Positions 5,583 through 10,529 of a stretch of DNA of 10,529 bases are shown here, piece by piece. The stretch spans positions 1 through 10,529 of the forward strand of contig DZCT01000161.1 of assembly GCA_022736535.1 (NCBI GenBank). Direction: 5' to 3'. Every line of letters starts with the position of its first letter. Within the stretch, counting starts at the first letter, position 1. This DNA is from Desulfatirhabdium butyrativorans. GTDB taxonomy: Bacteria > Desulfobacterota > Desulfobacteria > Desulfobacterales > JAIFKL01. The notes under the pieces were generated by a model. The model did no database searches. It was not told where the DNA came from and was given only the letters and a program-made list of their open reading frames with translations. Made by a program: the position numbers and the translations under genes.

Positions 5583-7379
5583 ATGCCAAATTCCGAAACA
5601 ATCACTTACGAGCAGATTTTCAACGTCACCAGCAACGGCGTTGTTGTGACCGACGCACAGGGAATTGTCACGCATATCAACCGCTCAGGCGAGACAATTC
5701 TCGGCATCAGCGCGAAAGCGCATATCGGCATGTTTGTTCTCGACATGCTGCCTTTAACCGGAAAGCAGGTTCTGAGCGCTTTGGAAACCGGAAATCCCAT
5801 CCTCGGACACCACATCATCGGAAAAAAAGTTGATCTGATACTGAATATCACGCTGATCCGACACGGCGCGCAGGTTTGCGGGGCTGTCTGCAATTTTCAG
5901 AAAATGCAGGATTTCGAGCTGACCGCGCAGAAGCTTGAATCCCACAGGCTTCTGAACAGGCAGTTGAAAGCCATATTTGAATCTTCTTCGGACGGGATAT
6001 GGGTCTGCGACGGAAAAGGAACGGTCATCAACCTGAACAAAGCATCGGAAAAACTCAACAGCATCAAGGCAAAAGATGTTCTGGGGAAAAATGTCGCCGA
6101 TATTGTCAAAATGGGCGTGGTTGACCGTTCCGTGACGCTGGAAGTGCTGAAAACCCGGCGTCAGGTCAGCGCGATGCAGTATATCAAAAGAAGCGACAGG
6201 TATCTGCTCACCACCGGCACGCCCGTGTTTGATGAAAACGGCAGCATTTTTCTGGTCGTCATCAATGAGCGGGACATGACGCAGTTGAATGCGATTCGCG
6301 AGCAGTTGGAGCAGTCCCGGATGGTCACGGAGAAATTCAAAGACGAGCTTGCCGAAATCAGTATGCTGGAACTGAAAGCTGAGGAAATGGTCGCAGAGAA
6401 CGAGCAGATGCGGCAGGTGCTACGGGTCGCGCTCAAGCTTGCCCGTCTGGAAGTGTCGGATATTCTGATTCTGGGAGAATCCGGAACCGGCAAGACTTTT
6501 CTGGCAAAATTCATTCACAAAAACAGCCGCCGAAGCCGGAAACCTTTTATTCAGATCAACTGCGCCGCACTGCCGGAAAATCTCTTAGAAGCGGAACTTT
6601 TCGGCTATGAAAAAGGCGCGTTTACCGGCGCACGGGAGCAGGGAAAAGCCGGATTGTTTGAACTGGCGCATGAAGGCACGCTGTTTTTGGATGAAATCGG
6701 CGACATGCCGCTTTTTTTGCAGGCGAAGCTGCTGAAATATCTTGACGATCATGAAATCATGCGGCTGGGCGGGACCCGGTCCCGGAAAACCGACTGCACG
6801 GTTATCGCCGCGACCAATCGTGATCTTGAAACGCTTGTCGCTGAAAAACGCTTCCGTCAGGATTTGTATTATCGCCTGAATGTCTTCACGCTCCGCATTC
6901 CGCCGTTGCGGGAGCGTCCTGATGATCTGTTTGAACTGCTCAACTACTTTCTGAACAAATACAACAAAACATATCAGACCCGGAAACAGATTCGCACCAA
7001 AGGCTTGGAAATACTGCAAAGCTATTCTTTTCCCGGAAATGTGCGGGAACTCAAGAATATTGTCAAGAAAGCGGTGGTGATGAGCGAGGGGCAGATATTG
7101 GATGAATTTATTCAAAACATGCTTGCGCCCATGCTGAATGCGGTAACGGAAAAAATTCAGCCGGTTATCTCGGAGCCGGCGATCTCTCAGGTTTCTCGGA
7201 AAAAAAGGCAGTTGACGGAAGAATTGCTGGCAAAAGAGAAAGAGATGCTGAAATATGCAATGAAGCGGTGCAGAACCACGCGGGAGATCGCCGCAGAATT
7301 GGGCGTCAGTCAGCCCACGGTGGTCCGCAAGATGAAACGGCACGGATTGGGGGGCGGCAATAACAGGGATTGCTTATAA
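5583..7379 (+). CDS. PAS-PAS-AAA+ sigma54-dependent transcriptional activator
   Basis: A 598-residue enhancer-binding protein that would use ATP hydrolysis to open promoters held by sigma54 RNA polymerase. Domains in order: PAS 1 (about 8-110), PAS 2 (about 125-235), a coiled-coil linker (about 235-280), AAA+ core (about 285-515) and a C-terminal HTH (566-588, TREIAAELGVSQPTVVRKMKRHGL). The core has Walker A GESGTGKT (298-305), the sigma54-contact loop GAFTGA (345-350), Walker B TLFLDE (366-371), FRQDLYYRLNVF with the arginine finger (424-435), and FPGNVREL (483-490). There is no receiver domain, so it senses a ligand or redox state through PAS rather than a phosphorelay. The ATG is the only plausible start, since an in-frame TGA lies two codons upstream, but there is no Shine-Dalgarno sequence. 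The targets are unknown; no clear sigma54 -24/-12 site was noticed in this window. Confidence 0.95.
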   Translation: MPNSETITYEQIFNVTSNGVVVTDAQGIVTHINRSGETILGISAKAHIGMFVLDMLPLTGKQVLSALETGNPILGHHIIGKKVDLILNITLIRHGAQVCGAVCNFQKMQDFELTAQKLESHRLLNRQLKAIFESSSDGIWVCDGKGTVINLNKASEKLNSIKAKDVLGKNVADIVKMGVVDRSVTLEVLKTRRQVSAMQYIKRSDRYLLTTGTPVFDENGSIFLVVINERDMTQLNAIREQLEQSRMVTEKFKDELAEISMLELKAEEMVAENEQMRQVLRVALKLARLEVSDILILGESGTGKTFLAKFIHKNSRRSRKPFIQINCAALPENLLEAELFGYEKGAFTGAREQGKAGLFELAHEGTLFLDEIGDMPLFLQAKLLKYLDDHEIMRLGGTRSRKTDCTVIAATNRDLETLVAEKRFRQDLYYRLNVFTLRIPPLRERPDDLFELLNYFLNKYNKTYQTRKQIRTKGLEILQSYSFPGNVRELKNIVKKAVVMSEGQILDEFIQNMLAPMLNAVTEKIQPVISEPAISQVSRKKRQLTEELLAKEKEMLKYAMKRCRTTREIAAELGVSQPTVVRKMKRHGLGGGNNRDCL

Positions 7380-7417
7380 GCAGGGATTGCCTGGCGATTC
7401 CGGAAATCCCTGCTTAT
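7376..7417. terminator. Hairpin between convergent genes (possible bidirectional terminator)
   Basis: A perfect 13-bp inverted repeat, ATAAGCAGGGATT (7376-7388) and AATCCCTGCTTAT (7405-7417), with a 16-nt loop. Its left arm overlaps the TAA stop of the sigma54 activator, and it lies 16 bp beyond the stop of the convergent DUF3786 gene. No T-tract follows on either strand, so Rho-independent termination is uncertain. A partial extra copy, CAGGGATTGCTTATA, sits just to the left, inside the last codons of the activator. Confidence 0.55.
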
Positions 7418-7433
7418 ACACAATCCTTGCAGA

Positions 7434-8045
7434 TCACGCTCTCTTTTTCAAAGATTCTGTCAAAACCATCCCTGTCATTGCGAGACATTCCGGGTCAAGA
7501 TATTTCTCCGCCTCTCCTTTGAACAGCACTTTGCAGTCCGCGGGAAAATCATCATCTGCATCATTAAACAATAATAAAACCGGCATCTTGGGTAAAGCGT
7601 CAAACACTGCGGAAACCTCGTAGGAAAGTTTGATGTCCGGCGTTTTGCCTCCCGATGTCTCACAGGCTTTTCTCAGCGCATCAGCTTTTCCCGAAAAATG
7701 CCTTGCAACGGGTCGTTCCACATTATTCAGAAATCCCTCCGCAAAAGGCGCGGTATCCTTGAAATCTTTGTAAGATACCCAATCCCCCGGTTTCGGTTCT
7801 TTTTCAGGATACAGGAGAAGATATTTGCAGAGAATCACGCTGACAATATGACTCGGACGCTCTCCGGCTGCGTTCAGAATGCCTTTGGATGAAACCCGGT
7901 AAGATTCCCCGAAAAAAGGAATAATGACCGCATCTTGTTCTTTTTTCATGCCGGCTTTCAGAGAGATATTTTCAATATCAAGGGATTTGAGCTGAGAGAG
8001 ATAATCCTGATATATTTTTTCAAAAATTTCAGCCTGCTGTTTCAT
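7434..8045 (-). CDS. DUF3786 domain protein (no Fe-S module)
   Basis: A soluble protein of about 203 residues. It shares with the gene upstream of it the pattern of DUF3786: a short beta element (IIPFFGESYRVSS.G), a helical stretch ILCKYLLLYPEKEPKPGDWVSYKDF with the conserved W.[SP][FY]+.[DE][FL] box, and a C-terminal LPKMPVLLLFNDADDDFPADCKVLFKGEAEKYL. The molecular role of the domain is not established. AAGGA precedes three closely spaced starts (TTG 8051, ATG 8048, ATG 8045); I chose 8045 for its 7-nt spacing, and the others differ by only one or two residues. It starts 16 bp after the stop of the Fe-S DUF3786 gene, so the two almost certainly form an operon and probably arose by duplication. 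Confidence 0.8.
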   Translation of the reverse strand: MKQQAEIFEKIYQDYLSQLKSLDIENISLKAGMKKEQDAVIIPFFGESYRVSSKGILNAAGERPSHIVSVILCKYLLLYPEKEPKPGDWVSYKDFKDTAPFAEGFLNNVERPVARHFSGKADALRKACETSGGKTPDIKLSYEVSAVFDALPKMPVLLLFNDADDDFPADCKVLFKGEAEKYLDPECLAMTGMVLTESLKKRA

Positions 8046-8061
8046 CATCAATTCCTTTCTT

Positions 8062-8874
8062 TCAGGTAGTTGTCAAGCCGTGGCGCAGCGCAATCTTTTC
8101 AAACATCCGCGCCATTCCCGCGCCGAGAGAGAAAACAGAACCGATGTTGAGATGCTCCTCTGCCGTTGAGTCAAAAAAGAGATGAAAATCAGATGCGATG
8201 CCGTCATCCGGCAGCCAGTAGCAGATCAGAAGCGGTATTTTGGGCAGCGGATGCAGCACCAGCGAAATATCCGACTGATAATGTTTTTCCACACGTTTGC
8301 CGTTAAAGAGACGAATGAGGTCTTCAAAAAAATCAGGATAAGAATCAGCGATTTTTTTCATCCGTTTTTCACATTGCTGTACAAACAGCCCGTTCCGCAC
8401 CCTGCCGTTGGGAAGTTCCCGAAACGGGACCCAGTTCCCGGAAACAGGTTTATCCGAGCCTTGGACAATGTAATTCAGGAAAGGCGCCACAATCCAGGGA
8501 TTTGTATGAATATCCGTGAAAACATTGCCCTGCGAGTCAACACTGACATCTTTTCCCATCACTTTGATCGTCAGCCGTCCTTCGGAAAATCTGCCGCCCA
8601 GCATCTCCGCTTTTGCCGCCAAATCCGTAGCCGCGACAGCATGTTTCAATTGCTCCAAAGCTTCAGATGCCCCTGTGTCTGCTGCTGGCTGCTCCTGCCC
8701 TTTATCTTTAAATTTTTCAATAACATCGGCAGGAATGCGGGGACATTCCTCAAGACGTTTGAGTCCCCTGAACACAGCGCCGGCAAAAGCCATGCAGGTC
8801 GGTTCAAGGCATTGCCGGCAGTTGGATTTGTCGAGCAATTTGAAAATCTCCATTGCATTGCTGAAACGAGACAT
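8062..8874 (-). CDS. DUF3786 protein with N-terminal 4Fe-4S module
   Basis: A 270-residue soluble protein. Residues 10-45 (IFKLLDKSNCRQCLEPTCMAFAGAV...LEECP) place cysteines at 19, 22, 27 and 44, the C-x2-C-x4-C-x16-C spacing of the 4Fe-4S domain found at the start of the corrinoid/iron-sulfur protein large subunit and related redox proteins. A linker follows (about 50-75), then DUF3786 (about 78-265), with NWVPFRELPNG and LPKIPLLICYWLPDDG...FHLFFDSTAEEHL. The ATG at 8874 has AAGGAG with a 9-nt spacer from GGAG. An electron-transfer or corrinoid-linked role is inference from the Fe-S module; no corrinoid or acetyl-CoA pathway gene lies in the window. It is the first gene of a two-gene operon with the second DUF3786 protein. 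Repeats occupy its upstream region. Confidence 0.82.
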   Translation of the reverse strand: MSRFSNAMEIFKLLDKSNCRQCLEPTCMAFAGAVFRGLKRLEECPRIPADVIEKFKDKGQEQPAADTGASEALEQLKHAVAATDLAAKAEMLGGRFSEGRLTIKVMGKDVSVDSQGNVFTDIHTNPWIVAPFLNYIVQGSDKPVSGNWVPFRELPNGRVRNGLFVQQCEKRMKKIADSYPDFFEDLIRLFNGKRVEKHYQSDISLVLHPLPKIPLLICYWLPDDGIASDFHLFFDSTAEEHLNIGSVFSLGAGMARMFEKIALRHGLTTT

Positions 8875-8901
8875 TGATGCTTTCTCCTTTTATTCAGATA
8901 G

Positions 8902-9147
8902 ATAAAAAGTCTCTCGCAAATTGTCTCTCGCAGAGAACGCAGAGAACGCAAAAAGTCAAAATTTCATTTTGACACTCCGGAAATCTTTCCTCCTTTGCGG
9001 ACTTTGCGTCCTTTGCGAGAAATAAAAAGTCTCTCGCAAATTGTCTCTCGCAGAGAACGCAGAGAACGCAAAAAGTCAAAATTTCATTTTGACACTCCGG
9101 AAATATTTCCTCCTTAAATATTTCCTCCTTTGCGGACTTTGCGAGAA
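8902..9147. repeat. 120-bp tandem duplication of CGCAGAGAACGC-type repeat
   Basis: Two copies, 8902-9021 and 9022-9147, are identical over roughly their first 85 bp. Each contains the doublets CTCTCGCA and CAGAGAACG, plus a perfect hairpin GTCAAAATTTCATTTTGAC (8955-8973 and 9075-9093). The second copy differs by an exact 15-bp tandem duplication (AAATATTTCCTCCTT at 9101-9115 and 9116-9130) and by loss of a TCCTTTGCG unit. The array fills the 297-bp spacer between the beta-helix gene and the DUF3786 operon. No promoter for the DUF3786 genes stands out in it. The sequence type (AGAGAACGCAGAGAACGCA with TTTGCGGACTTTGCG) is a dispersed intergenic repeat, not coding. Confidence 0.9.
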
Positions 9148-9171
9148 CCTTTTAAGGATGTCTTTGCCTTT

Positions 9172-10326
9172 TCAAATAACCGGCGAAACTCGGTCAACAA
9201 TTTCCTGAAGCCAGAAGCTGCCCATTTTTGCATCGTTTTCATCAAGCCCTTTGATCACGGCAATATAATCTTTCCCTTTTTCCTGAATGCCGATACGGAT
9301 TTTTTCCAGAAAATCATCCCGCAAAGCGATGTCTCCCTGTTCGTCTCGTCGCGTTCTGAAATTTTCCTCGATTCGGGTCCACATTTCCAAAAGCTCATCG
9401 CCTTTTTTGAAGCAAAGTTCTTTCAGGCGGCTGATGCGTTCTTCAATTGCCATCGTCAGCTTTTCTCTAAGTCCTTCTAAGAGCAATTCCGGGAAGTCCT
9501 CAGAAACAAACTGGGAACGGACATGCTGATACCACTGCATCAGTGCCATGAGATTTGCAATGTAAATACAGTTGTTTTCCACAATTCGTTTGACGCCGTA
9601 ATACACGCCGGGCGCAAACGCCACATTTCCGCTTCTGCCGCCTTCAAATATGAGGCGATTCGGTCTGAGTTCATCGCCCCTGAAGATGGAACCTGCGGCA
9701 ATCAGCGTGCCGAAAGTCAGCCGGGAGGGTCCCACAAGCCCGCCCTGTCCTCCGAGAAAAATCGGACGCTGATTCAGCATCACGCCGTTCGGCACATCGC
9801 CGATAAGCGAAGGCGTTGCTTTGTCCTGATTGTGGGTATAGTTGAAATGAATATAGGAACTGCCCACCTCGCTGTGATCCTTGCGGCTCGTGCCGCCGGA
9901 CATGAAGCAGTCGCAGAAATTTATCAGACTCCCCAGCGTGACAAACGGAAAAAGAATGGTCTGCTTCAGTCCCACCGTATGCGCCGCGCCGGCTTCTTCC
10001 TCTAAAATCGTTCCTTCCCTGACCTGCGCGCCGGATCCCATGCCCGCTTTTCGGAGAAAAACCGCATCTTTGAAGAATCCGCCTTTGAGCGAGACTTCGG
10101 GACCGACCTGACAGTTTTCGACCGTGGCAGGCGCTTCATAGCCTAATTTCGCATCCCGCAGAATCAGCGTTGATTTTCCGTAAATTTTGCAGCCGGAGTA
10201 AATGACCACGCCGTTGCCGGAAATCCGCCCGATTTCGACATCTTCGCCGATTTCAACGCTTGCGGGATTGGGAATTTTCACGCCTTTGTTTTGTAACATT
10301 TCTATTTTTATGATATTTTTATTCAT
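9172..10326 (-). CDS. Left-handed beta-helix protein resembling the GlmU-type acyltransferase half
   Basis: A 384-residue protein with imperfect hexapeptide repeats over about residues 20-240 (for example VEIGEDVEIGRI, CQVGPEVSLKGG, LGSLINFCDCFMSGGT). The stretch SYIHFNYTHNQDKATPSLIGDVPNG (157-181) followed by FLGGQGGLVGPSRLTFGTLIAAGS (190-213) parallels the NYDG..K..T.IGD and IAAGS segments of the GlmU acetyltransferase domain. It lacks the N-terminal nucleotidyltransferase (no GGxGTRxxP) and carries a C-terminal helical extension of about 135 residues (RIVENNCIYIANLMALMQWYQH...). A sugar-nucleotide acyltransferase or scaffold role is inference; such proteins are often annotated as UDP-N-acetylglucosamine pyrophosphorylase on this similarity alone. 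The ATG has TGAGG 7 nt upstream. The gene is monocistronic or reads into the repeat-filled spacer before the DUF3786 operon. Confidence 0.75.
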   Translation of the reverse strand: MNKNIIKIEMLQNKGVKIPNPASVEIGEDVEIGRISGNGVVIYSGCKIYGKSTLILRDAKLGYEAPATVENCQVGPEVSLKGGFFKDAVFLRKAGMGSGAQVREGTILEEEAGAAHTVGLKQTILFPFVTLGSLINFCDCFMSGGTSRKDHSEVGSSYIHFNYTHNQDKATPSLIGDVPNGVMLNQRPIFLGGQGGLVGPSRLTFGTLIAAGSIFRGDELRPNRLIFEGGRSGNVAFAPGVYYGVKRIVENNCIYIANLMALMQWYQHVRSQFVSEDFPELLLEGLREKLTMAIEERISRLKELCFKKGDELLEMWTRIEENFRTRRDEQGDIALRDDFLEKIRIGIQEKGKDYIAVIKGLDENDAKMGSFWLQEIVDRVSPVI

Positions 10327-10395
10327 TATGATGCCTCAATTACTTCCGTTGCCAAATCTTTTTATTTCTCACTTCTCACTTCAAAGATTTCTCGC

Positions 10396-10452
10396 TTCGC
10401 TCGAAATGACAATGTTCGCTCGAAATGACAATGTTCGCTCGAAATGACAATG
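10396..10452. repeat. 19-bp tandem repeat, three copies
   Basis: TTCGCTCGAAATGACAATG is repeated exactly at 10396, 10415 and 10434 with a 19-bp period. The array is flanked on both sides by CACTTCTCACTT-like sequence (about 10369-10381 and 10453-10464). It lies upstream of the beta-helix gene, between 70 and 126 bp from its ATG, where a promoter would be expected; no clear promoter was seen in 10327-10529. Confidence 0.9.
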
Positions 10453-10473
10453 CACTTCTCACTTCATATAGTT

Positions 10474-10510
10474 CAGAAATGTAGGTTGGGGTGAGCCTGC
10501 GAACCCCAAC
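10474..10510 (+). repeat. REP-like hairpin with GTAG foot at the right edge
   Basis: GTAG at 10481-10484 leads into an 8-bp perfect stem (GTTGGGGT 10485-10492 with ACCCCAAC 10503-10510) and a 10-nt loop. The preceding 12-mer CAGAAATGTAGG (10474-10485) is identical to 64-75 at the other end of the window, where a different palindrome follows. This suggests a shared head with variable stems. Confidence 0.75.
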
Positions 10511-10529
10511 ACCTGCCGGATGATGTCGG

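Noticed and set aside
6585..7343. Long minus-strand open frame of 252 codons
   Set aside because: It lies fully antisense to the AAA+ and HTH parts of the sigma54 activator, shows no family features, and is rich in His/Gln/Phe, as expected for a shadow frame.
8894..9079. Minus-strand open frame of 61 codons containing CVLCVLCERQFARD twice
   Set aside because: It is a translation of the 120-bp tandem repeat; the cysteine pattern comes from repeated GCGTTCTCTGC units and not from a metal-binding protein.

Overview
This window looks like chromosomal DNA of moderate G+C from a Gram-negative anaerobe, most likely a Desulfobacterota (sulfate-reducer-like) genome. Three things suggest this: a pair of DUF3786 proteins, one carrying a corrinoid/iron-sulfur-protein-type 4Fe-4S module; a PAS-PAS-sigma54 activator; and intergenic spaces packed with several families of short palindromic and tandem repeats, as seen in large filamentous sulfate reducers. 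The lineage is an inference from gene content only; there is no rRNA or other phylogenetic marker here.

Layout. Positions 1-149 are repeat DNA, including two facing REP-like hairpins. On the minus strand, serC (1605-2693) is followed by a manC-type mannose-1-phosphate guanylyltransferase gene (150-1502); a GGTTCGG heptamer array lies between them. A divergent intergenic region (2694-3028) holds a plausible promoter for serC and a second one facing the other way. On the plus strand come a small unknown ORF (3029-3223), a DUF2080-like small protein (3276-3494) and a GNAT acetyltransferase (3646-4083). Then follows an unusual repeat element (about 4143-4512): a 100-bp tandem array bracketed by inverted repeats and a 14-bp direct repeat. 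Next on the plus strand are an NnrD-like NAD(P)HX dehydratase/carbohydrate-kinase-fold gene (4519-5418), which carries a REP-like palindrome inside its reading frame, another repeat cluster (5419-5572), and a 598-residue PAS-PAS-AAA+-HTH sigma54 activator (5583-7379). A 13-bp-stem hairpin separates it from a convergent minus-strand block. In transcription order that block is an isolated left-handed beta-helix protein (10326-9172), a 120-bp tandem repeat, an Fe-S plus DUF3786 protein (8874-8062) and a second DUF3786 protein (8045-7434). The right edge holds a 19-bp tandem repeat and another REP-like hairpin.

How the genes fit together. serC supplies phosphoserine for serine (and pyridoxal phosphate) synthesis. 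manC supplies GDP-mannose for surface polysaccharide, although its C-terminal isomerase half looks decayed and shortened. The beta-helix protein resembles the acyltransferase half of sugar-nucleotide enzymes. The NnrD-like protein would repair damaged NAD(P)H. The sigma54 activator and the DUF3786 pair have no identifiable targets here. I see no defence system, CRISPR array, prophage or full transposase gene. The most distinctive signal is the repeat biology: a family of hairpins sharing a GTAG foot (as in REP elements acted on by RAYT transposases) that sits at gene ends, supplies a stop codon in one case, and lies inside a gene in another.
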